NCBI GenBank assembly: GCA_039586815.1
Contig: JBDHJR010000016.1
Span: forward strand, 22,405-86,404
Direction: 5' to 3'
DNA: 64,000 nt
From: WVYX01 sp039586815
GTDB taxonomy: Bacteria > Gemmatimonadota > Gemmatimonadetes > Gemmatimonadales > GWC2-71-9
The notes under the pieces are model-generated. The model made no database searches. It saw only the letters and a list, made by a program, of their open reading frames with translations, and was not told the DNA's origin. The translations under genes were made by a program, and so were the position numbers. Positions 56,218 to 64,000 of the stretch are shown piece after piece (within the stretch, counting starts at the first letter, position 1; every line of letters begins with the position of its first letter).

Positions 56218-58451
56218 GCAGGCTCAAGGTTGCGGTGGTGGGAGCGGGCAATTGGGGTCGCAATCACGTGCGCAGCGTCGCGGCCCTGCCGGAGGCGGAC
56301 CTGGCGGCGATCTGCGACCTCGACTCCGGCGTTCGCGAGGCGATGGCACGTCAGTATCCGGCCACGCTCGTCACCGAATCCGCGGACGAAGCGATCGGAG
56401 CGGCGGAGGCGGTGGTGGTCTCCACGCCGGCGGCATCGCACGTGGAGCTGTTCAGCAAGGCGATCGAGGCGGGACGCCCCGTCCTGGTCGAGAAGCCTTT
56501 CGCCCTGTCGGTGAAGGAGGCCGAGGGGATGGCCGAGCTGGCGGCGAAGCGCGGTGTGGCGGCGATGGTGGGTCACCTGCTGGTGTTCCACCCGGCGGTG
56601 GAGCGGCTCAAGACGATGATCGAGGCTGGTGAGCTGGGCGAGGTCTATTACCTCTACAGCCAGCGCGTGAACCTGGGTCAGGTGCGTCCCGACGAGAACG
56701 CCTTGTGGAGTTTCGGGCCGCACGACGTGTCGGTGGCGCTCGAATTGCTGGGCCAGGCGCCCACGCGGGTCTCGGCACACGGCAAGAGTTACCTGCAGCC
56801 GGGTGTGGAGGACGTAGTGTTCATGACCATGGAGTTCGCCTCCGGTGCGATGGCGCACGTGCAGATGTCGTGGCTCGATCCACACAAGGAGCGGCGCCTC
56901 ACCGTGGTGGGCTCCGACAAGATGATCGTGTTCGACGACATGCAGGCCCGGGAGAAGCTCAAGATCTACGACAAGGGTGTGGACCGTCCGCCCGAGTATG
57001 CGTCCTACGGGGAGAGCCTGGCGATCCGCGAGGGCGACATCTCCATTCCGCGCGTGCCCATGGTGGAGCCGCTCAAGGCGGAGCTGCGGCATTTCGTGCG
57101 GGTAGCGCGCGGTGAGGAGACCGCCCGGGCAGACGCGGAGAGCGGTGACCGAGTTGTCATGAGCTACGAAGCCGACCTGATCGCCAAGGCCGAAGGCCGC
57201 TCGGCCGTGTTCGGGGTCATCGGCCTCGGCTACGTGGGTCTTCCGCTCGCCGTGGAGCTGGCGAAGGCCGGATACCGAGTGGTGGGGTTCGACCACTCGG
57301 GTGATGTCGTCGCCGCCGTCAACGGTGCCAGGTCGCACATCAAGGACGTCCCGTCCGATGTGCTGGTGCCATTGGTCGAGTCGGACAAGCTCGAGGCCAC
57401 GCGTGAGATGGGGCGGCTGGGTGAGGTGGACGCCATTTGCATCTGCGTCCCCACGCCGCTCTCCAAGACTAAAGATCCCGACATCTCCCATGTCATGGCT
57501 GCGGTCCAGGCCGTGGCGCAGGCGGTGAGGCCGGGCCAGGCGGTCATCCTGGAGAGCACGACCTACCCCGGCAGCACCCGCGAGCTGCTCGTGCCGAAGC
57601 TGGATGGGCGAGGGTTCCGCATTGGACAGGACGTGTTCGTCGCGTTCAGCCCGGAGCGCGTCGATCCGGGGAACCCCGTGTGGCAGACGCGTAACACACC
57701 CAAGGTGGTTGGCGGAGCGACGGACGCGTGCCGGCGCGTGGTGGCGGCGCTGTACGAGCCCGTGTTCGACGCGCTGGTGCCCGTGTCGTCGCCCGAGGCG
57801 GCCGAGCTCGTGAAGCTGCTCGAGAACACCTTCCGCAGCGTGAACATCGGGCTCGTCAACGAGATGGCGATCGTGTGCGACAAGCTGGGGGTGGACGTGT
57901 GGGAGGTGATCGACGCGGCGGCAACCAAGCCGTTCGGGTTCATGAAGTTCACGCCGGGGCCGGGACTGGGCGGGCACTGCATCCCCGTCGATCCGCACTA
58001 CCTCGCGTGGAAGATGCGCGGGCTGGACTACAAGACCCGCTTCATCGAGGTGGCGAGCGAGGTGAACTCGGAGATGCCGGCGTTCTGGGTGCGGAAGATC
58101 GCCGAGCAGCTCAACGAGGATGCGAAATCCGTTCGCGGATCGAAGGTCCTGGTGGTGGGCATTGCCTACAAGAAGGACGTCGATGACGTGCGTGAGAGCC
58201 CGGCCATAGATATCGTGCGATTGCTGCAGCAGCAGGGGGCGGACGTCTCGTATCACGATCCGCACGTACCGGCCCTCAGCGAGGACGGCGTCAAGTTACG
58301 GTCCGTCGCGCTCTCGCCTGAAACCTGTGCCGCCGCCGATTGTGTGGTCATCGCAACGGATCACTCCAGTTTGGACTACCCGATGATCAGGCAGGAAGCA
58401 CGGCGGCTGGTGGACACGCGCAACGCGCTGAACAGGGGAGCCGAGTCATGA
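56214..58451 (+). CDS. Fusion: WbpB-like sugar 3-dehydrogenase + WbpA-like UDP-GlcNAc 6-dehydrogenase
   Basis: A single 745-residue frame. Residues 1-328 are a Gfo/Idh oxidoreductase: KVAVVGAGNWGRNHVRSVAA, VEKPFALSVKEAEGMAELA, FGPHDVSVALELLGQ. It should oxidise UDP-GlcNAcA at C3 (WbpB). From about 329 (FGVIGLGYVGLPLAVELAK) it is a UDP-GlcNAc 6-dehydrogenase (WbpA) with AFSPERVDPGN, LENTFRSVNIGLVNEMAI and the catalytic C589 in GLGGHCIPVDPHYLAW. The two proteins act in sequence, so the fusion may channel the intermediate. Usually they are separate. Flanking genes supply the aminotransferase, the acetyltransferase and another dehydrogenase. Confidence 0.9.
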   Translation: MSRLKVAVVGAGNWGRNHVRSVAALPEADLAAICDLDSGVREAMARQYPATLVTESADEAIGAAEAVVVSTPAASHVELFSKAIEAGRPVLVEKPFALSVKEAEGMAELAAKRGVAAMVGHLLVFHPAVERLKTMIEAGELGEVYYLYSQRVNLGQVRPDENALWSFGPHDVSVALELLGQAPTRVSAHGKSYLQPGVEDVVFMTMEFASGAMAHVQMSWLDPHKERRLTVVGSDKMIVFDDMQAREKLKIYDKGVDRPPEYASYGESLAIREGDISIPRVPMVEPLKAELRHFVRVARGEETARADAESGDRVVMSYEADLIAKAEGRSAVFGVIGLGYVGLPLAVELAKAGYRVVGFDHSGDVVAAVNGARSHIKDVPSDVLVPLVESDKLEATREMGRLGEVDAICICVPTPLSKTKDPDISHVMAAVQAVAQAVRPGQAVILESTTYPGSTRELLVPKLDGRGFRIGQDVFVAFSPERVDPGNPVWQTRNTPKVVGGATDACRRVVAALYEPVFDALVPVSSPEAAELVKLLENTFRSVNIGLVNEMAIVCDKLGVDVWEVIDAAATKPFGFMKFTPGPGLGGHCIPVDPHYLAWKMRGLDYKTRFIEVASEVNSEMPAFWVRKIAEQLNEDAKSVRGSKVLVVGIAYKKDVDDVRESPAIDIVRLLQQQGADVSYHDPHVPALSEDGVKLRSVALSPETCAAADCVVIATDHSSLDYPMIRQEARRLVDTRNALNRGAES

Positions 58452-59755
58452 AGGTTGCGGTGGTTGGGACGGGGTATGTGGGCCTGGTGGTCGGAGCCTG
58501 TCTCGCCGAGACGGGCAACGACGTCATCTGCGCCGACGTGGACAAGGGGAAGGTCTCAGCGCTCAGGAAGAACAAGATCCCCATCTACGAGCCGGGGCTC
58601 GAGCCGCTCGTGGTGAGCAATCAGGCGGAGGGCCGTCTCAGCTTCACGACCGACGTCGGGGCTGCCGTCGAGGCGGCCGAGGTGGTGTTCATCGCCGTGG
58701 GCACGCCGCCCGACGAGGACGGGTCGGCCGATTTGCAGCACGTGCTGAGCGTGGCGCGCACGATCGGCGATCACATGAACGGGCCCAAGGTCGTGATCAC
58801 GAAGAGCACGGTGCCGGTCGGCACGGCCTGCAAGGTACGCGAGGCCATCGCGGAGCGGACTTCGGAGACATTCCACGTCTGCTCCAACCCGGAGTTCCTC
58901 AAGGAGGGTGCGGCGGTAGACGACTTCATGAAGCCGGATCGCGTGGTCGTCGGAGTCGATTCGGACGAGGCGGCCGAGGTGGTGGGCCAGCTCTACGCGC
59001 CGTTCGTGCGCACCGGCAATCCCATCATGTTCATGGACATCCCCTCGGCCGAGCTGACCAAGTACGCCGCCAACGCCATGCTCGCCACGCGCATCTCGTT
59101 CATGAACCAGATGGCGCAACTGTGTGAGAGGGTCGGGGCGGACGTCACAAAGGTCCGCAAGGGCATCGGCAGTGACGCGCGCATCGGCTCGGCGTTCCTG
59201 TTCCCGGGCCCTGGATACGGCGGCTCCTGTTTCCCCAAGGACGTGAAGGCGCTCGTCCGGACGGGTGACGACAACGGAGTCCCGCTCGACATCCTGAAGG
59301 CCGTCGAGGCTGTGAACGCGCGACAGAAGCAGCAGCTACCCACAAAGCTCACGAAGGCAGTGGAGGGGAATCTCCAGGACAGCACGATTGCCGTGTGGGG
59401 GCTCGCGTTCAAGGCGCGGACCGACGACATGCGGGAGAGTCCGTCGATCGACCTGATAGAAGCGGTACTCGCCGCCGGCGGCAGGGTGCGAGCCCACGAT
59501 CCCGAGGCGAACCACACGGCGCGAAACGTGTTCGGCAAGCGGATCGAGTACTTCGACCGCATGTACGACGCGCTCGAAGGGGCCGACGCGCTGGTGATCG
59601 TCACCGAGTGGCTCGAGTTCCGCAACCCCGACTTCGGTCGCATGAAGGATCTCCTGCGGCAGCCGGTGATCGTGGACGGTCGCAACCTGTACGATCCGGC
59701 CAAGATGAAGAAGCGGGGGTTCACCTACGTGAGCCTGGGAAGGAACGCGGTCTGA
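58448..59755 (+). CDS. ugd: UDP-glucose 6-dehydrogenase
   Basis: A 435-residue enzyme oxidising UDP-glucose to UDP-glucuronate. NAD binding is KVAVVGTGYVGLVVGACLAE; the catalytic Cys is in PGPGYGGSCFPKDVKALV; NPEFLKEGAAVDDFMKPDR is specific for this family. It overlaps the fusion gene (ATGA), and its stop overlaps the next ATG. Its product feeds the decarboxylase and the epimerase that follow. Confidence 0.94.
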   Translation: MKVAVVGTGYVGLVVGACLAETGNDVICADVDKGKVSALRKNKIPIYEPGLEPLVVSNQAEGRLSFTTDVGAAVEAAEVVFIAVGTPPDEDGSADLQHVLSVARTIGDHMNGPKVVITKSTVPVGTACKVREAIAERTSETFHVCSNPEFLKEGAAVDDFMKPDRVVVGVDSDEAAEVVGQLYAPFVRTGNPIMFMDIPSAELTKYAANAMLATRISFMNQMAQLCERVGADVTKVRKGIGSDARIGSAFLFPGPGYGGSCFPKDVKALVRTGDDNGVPLDILKAVEAVNARQKQQLPTKLTKAVEGNLQDSTIAVWGLAFKARTDDMRESPSIDLIEAVLAAGGRVRAHDPEANHTARNVFGKRIEYFDRMYDALEGADALVIVTEWLEFRNPDFGRMKDLLRQPVIVDGRNLYDPAKMKKRGFTYVSLGRNAV

Positions 59756-60690
59756 TGCGCATCGTGGTGACCGGAGCCGCCGGGTTCCTCGGGTCGCACC
59801 TCACCGATCGGCTGATCGGGGACGGTCATGAGGTCGTCGGACTGGACAACCTGATCACAGGCTCGCTCGCCAACCTCGAGCACCTCGACGGCAACGGCGC
59901 GTTCACGTTCGAGAAGCACGACGTGAGCACCTATATCGACGTGGACGGTCCGGTGGGCGCGGTGTTCCACTTCGCGTCCCCGGCCAGTCCGATCGACTAC
60001 CTGGAGCTGCCGATACAGACTCTCAAGGTGGGCTCACTCGGCACCCACAACTCCCTCGGTCTGGCCAAGGCGAAGCAGGCGACGTTCTTCCTGGCCAGCA
60101 CCTCGGAAGTGTACGGCGACCCGCAGGTGCACCCCCAGCCCGAATCGTACTGGGGGCACGTGAACCCGATCGGCCCGCGCGGCGTGTACGACGAGGCCAA
60201 GCGGTTCGCCGAGGCGATGACGATGGCGTACCACCGGTATCACGGACTGGACACACGCATCGTGCGCATCTTCAACACGTACGGCCCGCGCATGCGGGCG
60301 CACGACGGACGGGTGGTGTCCAACTTCATCGTACAGGCGCTGAGCGGCGAGCCGATCACCATCTACGGGGACGGCTCGCAGACGCGATCGTTCTGCTACG
60401 TGGACGACGAGGTGGACGGCATCGTGCGGCTGTTCGAGCACGGTGACGCCGAGCCGACCAACGTAGGAAACCCGCACGAGTTCACCGTGATCGAGCTGGC
60501 CGAGAAGGTCCTGCGGCTCACCGGCTCCAAGTCGGAGCTGGTGCGCGAGCCGCTGCCGACCGACGATCCCAAGGTGCGGCAGCCCGACATCGGCAAGGCG
60601 AAGCGGCAGCTGGGGTGGGAGCCGGCGGTGACGCTGGAGGATGGCCTGCAGCGCACCATAGAGTACTTCCGCAAGGTGCTGGCTGCGTGA
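59755..60690 (+). CDS. uxs: UDP-glucuronate decarboxylase (UDP-xylose synthase)
   Basis: A 311-residue short-chain dehydrogenase converting UDP-GlcA to UDP-xylose. Key text is RIVVTGAAGFLGSHLTDRLI, HFASPASPIDYLELPIQTLK, LASTSEVYGDPQVHPQ, the catalytic YDEAKR and RIFNTYGPRMRAHDGRVVSN; ASPASP with YDEAKR is diagnostic of this group. It follows ugd by one base overlap and is followed by a probable UDP-GlcA 4-epimerase. Confidence 0.92.
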   Translation: MRIVVTGAAGFLGSHLTDRLIGDGHEVVGLDNLITGSLANLEHLDGNGAFTFEKHDVSTYIDVDGPVGAVFHFASPASPIDYLELPIQTLKVGSLGTHNSLGLAKAKQATFFLASTSEVYGDPQVHPQPESYWGHVNPIGPRGVYDEAKRFAEAMTMAYHRYHGLDTRIVRIFNTYGPRMRAHDGRVVSNFIVQALSGEPITIYGDGSQTRSFCYVDDEVDGIVRLFEHGDAEPTNVGNPHEFTVIELAEKVLRLTGSKSELVREPLPTDDPKVRQPDIGKAKRQLGWEPAVTLEDGLQRTIEYFRKVLAA

Positions 60691-61670
60691 GCGAGCGCGT
60701 GTTGGTGACCGGAGCCGTGGGCTTCATCGGCGGCCACACCTGCCGGGCGTTGTTGCAGGAGGGGCGCGAGGTGGTGGGCCTCGACAACTTCGACCCGTTC
60801 TACGACCGCCGCATCAAGGAAGGTGCGTTGGCCAAGCTGCGGGAGGAGCGGGGCTTCTCCTTCGCAGAGGGGGACATCCGCGACGAGTCACTCCTGTGCG
60901 AGCTGCTCGACGGGGTGGACGTCGTCGTGCACCTGGCCGCGCGGGCCGGAGTGCGGCCCTCGATCGAGGACCCCGGTCTCTACGCTTCCGTCAACGTGGA
61001 GGGGACAGTTCGCCTGCTCGAGGCATGTCGCTCGCGTGATGTGCGGCGCTTCGTGTTCGGCTCGTCGTCCTCCGTGTACGGCGACACTTCGGAGCCTCCG
61101 TTTCGGGAGGACGCGCCGGCGCTCGACCCGGTGTCACCGTATGCGGCGACCAAGCGGGCCGGGGAGCTCCTCTGCCAGGTGTACCATCACCTCTTCGGCA
61201 TGCGCATCGCGTCCTTGCGGTTCTTCACAGTGTATGGCCCGCGCCAACGCCCCGACCTGGCGATCCATCGCTTCACGCGGCTGCTGGCCGAGGGAACTCC
61301 GATTCAGCAGTTTGGCGACGGCTCCAGTGAGCGGGACTACACCCACATAGACGATATCTTGAAGGGCGTGTCGGGAGCCGTTTCCTGGACCGCGGACGAT
61401 GAGCCGGCTCACGAGGTATTCAACTTGGGAGAATCGAGGACGGTCCGACTGGACCACCTCATCCGGCTGATCTCCGACGCGCTCGGCGTCGCGCCGGAGA
61501 TCGAGTATCTGCCTATGCAACCGGGAGACGTGCAACGCACTCACGCCGACATCTCCAAGGCCCGGGCGGTACTGGGCTACGACCCGCAGGTCGCGATCGA
61601 GGACGGCATTACACGATTCGTGACATGGTACGAGGACACCTATGGACTTGAGCCCCGTGCAACTGCTTGA
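60687..61670 (+). CDS. NAD-dependent epimerase, probable UDP-glucuronate 4-epimerase
   Basis: A 327-residue short-chain dehydrogenase. RVLVTGAVGFIGGHTCRALL, DNFDPFYDRRIKEGAL, LAARAGVRPSIEDP, GSSSSVYGDTSEPPF, the catalytic YAATKRAGE and RFFTVYGPRQRPDLAIHRF match UDP-GlcA 4-epimerases, which make UDP-GalA. UDP-Glc 4-epimerase is possible. GTG 60687 overlaps the decarboxylase stop. It is the last clear sugar gene of the run. Confidence 0.85.
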   Translation: MSERVLVTGAVGFIGGHTCRALLQEGREVVGLDNFDPFYDRRIKEGALAKLREERGFSFAEGDIRDESLLCELLDGVDVVVHLAARAGVRPSIEDPGLYASVNVEGTVRLLEACRSRDVRRFVFGSSSSVYGDTSEPPFREDAPALDPVSPYAATKRAGELLCQVYHHLFGMRIASLRFFTVYGPRQRPDLAIHRFTRLLAEGTPIQQFGDGSSERDYTHIDDILKGVSGAVSWTADDEPAHEVFNLGESRTVRLDHLIRLISDALGVAPEIEYLPMQPGDVQRTHADISKARAVLGYDPQVAIEDGITRFVTWYEDTYGLEPRATA

Positions 61671-62243
61671 GCGCGCCCGGGAGCGGTTCGAGCTCGGCGA
61701 CTACTATGGCGTGCTCTACCTGCTTCACGAGCTGGTCGAGGGCGGCAAGGCATTGAGGCCAACATCCACCGGGGGATACTGCTGGCCGAGATGGGACGTG
61801 CCGAGGAAGCCGAGGCCGCGTTCGCTGCGGCGCGCGAGAGCGGGGCGGAGGACCGGGGCGGCGTGGCGGCGCACTATGCCGCCAAGCTGGCCAACCTGCA
61901 TGCCGAGTTGGGCGAAGCGTACGCGGAGGCGGGCGAGCTCGCGCTCGCCATCGAGCAGTACGAGCGGGCGCTGGAGTTGGGCCCCGCTTACCACGACCTG
62001 CGCTACCGGCTGGGTCGGCTGTTGCTCGATGCGCGGCGCACGCTCGAGGCGCGGGAGGAGCTCCAGAAGGTGGTCGAGGCCCGGCCCGGAGCGGTCGACG
62101 CGGGGGCGGCGTACGGCCTGGCCTGTTACCTGTCGGGCGATGCTGGTACGGCTCGCCGCGTGTGGTCTGCCTTGCAGGAGAAGTATCCGCACGACGTGCG
62201 CGTGAGGGCGTACCTGGCGATGCTGGACCGCGGTGCGCAGTAA
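61642..62243 (+). CDS. TPR-repeat protein, frame-disrupted
   Basis: The start ATG 61642 gives DLSPVQLLERARERFELGDY and then LLHELVEGGK, a TPR opening. After base 61750 the correct continuation lies in another frame: GIEANIHRGILLAEMGRAEE and onward TPR repeats to the stop at 62243. Adding one G in the aagg at 61747-61750 would join them. Either the gene is recently broken or a base is missing in the assembly. The intact protein would be about 200 residues. Its start lies inside the epimerase gene, and its end overlaps the next gene. Confidence 0.75.
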
Positions 62244-63085
62244 GGCCCTGCTGGCGCTCGTGCTGCTGGCCGGCTGCGTCGGGGCGGCCGCCCAGCACGA
62301 GCGTCTGGCCGATGAGGCGTACGCGGAGCGGCGCTTCGCCGATGCGCTGGTGGAGTACAGGCTCGCGATCTCCGCCGGCAGGCCCAGCGCCGACCTGCGG
62401 ATGAAGGCCGGGGCGGCGGCGCTGCACGCCGGCGAGCTGAGCGCGGCGGCTCAGGAGTTCGTCGCTCTGGGAACGGAAGGCGGAGACTCCCGCCTGCAGG
62501 AGGCGGCGGACGGTCTCGTGCTGGTGGCCAACGCCGCGATTCAGGTGGGTGATCAGCAGGCCCTGGCCGCGGCGCTCGACGGGCTCCAGAACGTGGCGCC
62601 AAACCGTGCACTGGGGAGCTTCGCGCAGCAGCTCGCGGGCTCGATGGGAACCCAGCCGCGCACACCCGAGGAGCTGGCCGTGCTCACCTACGCCGCGGCG
62701 GCTGCACCCGACGCCGGCACGCTTGACTCCCTGGTTTACGTGTACGGGGTGGCCCTGCGCCGCCTGGGGCGGTGCGAGGATGCCTCGGTGGCCTTCGAGA
62801 GCCTGCTGACTGGTGCTGTGCGCCCTGCAGATCGGCAGGCGCGCGCTGGACGAGGGGCAGCCGACCCTGGCGGAGGACTGGTTCAGCCGGGCAGCCACGC
62901 GGGGCGGCGACACGCCAGGTGCCCGCGCGGCCTACATCGGCCTGGGGGATGTGCGCTTCGCCCTGGGAGACCTCATGGGGGCGATCGAGGCTTACGAGCA
63001 GGCCCGCGCCGGGCTGTTACCGGGCGACTCGATCTATGCCATCGCCTCCGGGCGACTGAACCTGATGACGCAGCCGGAGTTCTAA
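62233..63085 (+). CDS. TPR lipoprotein, frame-disrupted
   Basis: The start GTG 62233 gives a signal peptide with lipobox LLAGC and TPR-like helices (ADEAYAERRFADALVEYRLA, RLGRCEDASVAFESLL). Near 62806-62815 the frame changes: the matching continuation is LCALQIGRRALDEGQPTLAE to the stop at 63085 (LNLMTQPEF). The intact protein would be about 283 residues, anchored in the envelope. The break is a small indel, as in the preceding gene. No enzymatic motif is visible. Confidence 0.75.
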
Positions 63086-63097
63086 CCCGGAACCGGG

Positions 63098-63883
63098 ATG
63101 CACTCGAGGGTACTAAGCCACGTGCGGTATCGTAAGACCATTCTTGCAGCATGGCTCGCGGTCGCGAGCGCCGCCTGCGGCGGCGGTAGCCAACAGCGGA
63201 TCGACATGGCGCCGGTCGGCAATCCGGTGGCGCTATACGACTCCGCGCTGGCGGCCTACCGCAAGGGCGACTGCGGCTGGACGCGGGACGCGTTCGCGCG
63301 GCTCAGCTTCGAGCTGGACGCGGCCGACCCGTTGCAGCCGGAGGCGCGCTATTACGTGGGCGAGTGCATGATGCGCAAGGGCGAGCGGCTCGAGGCGACT
63401 CGGCAGTTCCGGCGCATCGCCGACGACTACCCGCGGCACCCGCTGGCGCCCGACGCACTGCTCCGTTCCGGCGACGCGTACGCGTCGCTGTGGAACAAGC
63501 CGGATCTGGATCCGACCTATGGCGAGGCGGCCATGGTGACGTACCGGGAGCTGATGGCACGGTATCCCGCCAGCCCCGCGGCGGATCGAGCGCAGCTGCG
63601 CATCGCGGCGATCGAAGAGATGTTCGCCGAGAAGGAGTTCAAGGGCGGGGTGTTCTACCTTCGCCTGGGGGCGTACGACTCGGCCATCATCTACTTCAAG
63701 GGCGTGGTGGCCGAATACCCGCGCAGCTCCTACGCGCCCAAGGCGGTGATGAAGCTGATCGAAGCCTACACCAAGATCGGGTACGTGGAAGAAGAGCGGG
63801 AGATGTGTCAGTACCTCTGGCAGTACTACCCGGACGAGGAGGGGGCACAGCAGGCCTGTCCGGAGCAGTTTGCCACCCCCTGA
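63098..63883 (+). CDS. bamD: BamD-like outer-membrane assembly lipoprotein
   Basis: A 261-residue lipoprotein (GTG 63122 is an alternative start giving a shorter signal peptide) with lipobox-like VASAAC. Five TPR repeats follow: VALYDSALAAYRKGDCGWTR, EARYYVGECMMRKGERLEAT, HPLAPDALLRSGDAYASLWN. YDSAIIYFKGVVAEYPRSSY and the final YLWQYYPDEEG match BamD, which works with BamA to insert barrels into the outer membrane. Its stop overlaps nadD. Confidence 0.88.
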   Translation: MHSRVLSHVRYRKTILAAWLAVASAACGGGSQQRIDMAPVGNPVALYDSALAAYRKGDCGWTRDAFARLSFELDAADPLQPEARYYVGECMMRKGERLEATRQFRRIADDYPRHPLAPDALLRSGDAYASLWNKPDLDPTYGEAAMVTYRELMARYPASPAADRAQLRIAAIEEMFAEKEFKGGVFYLRLGAYDSAIIYFKGVVAEYPRSSYAPKAVMKLIEAYTKIGYVEEEREMCQYLWQYYPDEEGAQQACPEQFATP

Positions 63884-64000
63884 TCGCCCCACGCGCCGCG
63901 GGATCTTCGGCGGCTCCTTCGACCCGGTCCACCAGGGACATCTGATCGTCGCCAGCGCGGCGGCCGACGCGCTCGAGCTGGACCGGGTGCACTTCGTTCC
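63870..64000 (+). CDS. nadD: Nicotinate-nucleotide adenylyltransferase, 5' fragment
   Basis: The first 43 codons, cut by the window end. TTG 63870 starts in the bamD end. GIFGGSFDPVHQGHLIVASA contains the nucleotidyltransferase signature GSFDPVHxGH, with the two His of the HxGH motif. It makes nicotinate adenine dinucleotide for NAD synthesis. Confidence 0.88.
   Translation, partial: MPPPDRPTRRGIFGGSFDPVHQGHLIVASAAADALELDRVHFV

Noticed and set aside
56208..58265. 685-residue minus-strand open frame opposite the WbpB-WbpA fusion
   Set aside because: Same codon-shadow pattern; the plus strand has two complete enzyme domains.
61747..62815. Programmed frameshifting in the TPR genes
   Set aside because: No slippery heptamer or strong downstream structure is obvious at either point; a simple indel is more likely.

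Overview
The window is a contiguous, gene-dense, GC-rich bacterial chromosome segment with almost no intergenic space: many neighbours overlap by 4 nt (ATGA/GTGA). The cell is a diderm, shown by TonB/ExbB/ExbD/ExbD, a BamD-like lipoprotein, several lipobox signal peptides and a predicted outer-membrane barrel. The overall protein character (GlcNAc/MurNAc salvage genes, inositol lipid genes, C+ zinc forms of S4 and L28) suggests a Gemmatimonadota-like soil or sediment bacterium. That assignment is an inference. I see no phage, insertion sequence, CRISPR array or rRNA.

Layout. 1-8.9 kb: end of an S9 peptidase, a gamma-glutamyltransferase-like protein, an orphan TagO/VasI-like protein, tRNA-Ala(UGC), then a leftward block of CoA-transferase, thiolase, aminotransferase, barrel protein and superoxide dismutase. 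8.9-17.3 kb: PAS sensor kinase, OmpR-type regulator and second kinase, then a TonB-ExbB-ExbD-ExbD operon and an NhaC antiporter. 17.3-24.3 kb: a cell-wall-sugar salvage neighbourhood (BadF-type sugar kinase, SSS symporter, NagZ/beta-lactamase fusion, NamZ/DUF1343) interrupted by an IscA-type carrier. 24.5-30.1 kb: CDP-alcohol phosphatidyltransferase plus inositol-phosphate synthase (inositol lipid synthesis), translationally linked to copper export (cupredoxin, CopA, CopZ). 30.1-32.8 kb: 2-oxoacid dehydrogenase E1-beta and E2. 32.8-38 kb: PHP phosphatase and a thiol/selenol redox cluster, then aspartase. 38-44.6 kb: Fe-S type Rrf2 regulator, MoeB-rhodanese, tRNA-Leu(CAG), smpB, amidase, pyrD, pyrF. 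45-48.4 kb: rpmJ-rpsM-rpsK-rpsD-rpoA-rplQ and convergent rpmB. 48.4-61.7 kb: nucleotide-sugar genes (GDP-rhamnose; UDP-diacetamido-glucuronate; UDP-Glc to UDP-GlcA to UDP-Xyl or UDP-GalA) with carB and murB between. 61.6-64 kb: TPR proteins, BamD and the start of nadD.

The strongest unusual signal is a pair of selenoprotein genes that ordinary gene calling would split. A peroxiredoxin (33647-34093) has an in-frame TGA exactly at the peroxidatic cysteine, and an AhpD-like protein (36010-36570) has an in-frame TGA at the second cysteine of its CxxC motif. Each TGA is followed at the right distance by a hairpin; the second is a near-perfect 13-bp SECIS-like stem. Between them sit thioredoxin reductase, a glyoxalase-II-like hydrolase and a tiny zinc-ribbon protein, suggesting a selenium-dependent peroxide detoxification module. 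Other points: a GH3 NagZ whose nucleophile Asp reads as Glu, a WbpB-WbpA fusion, lipoprotein genes whose divergent 5' ends overlap, and three apparent frame disruptions (carB and two TPR genes) that may be assembly errors.
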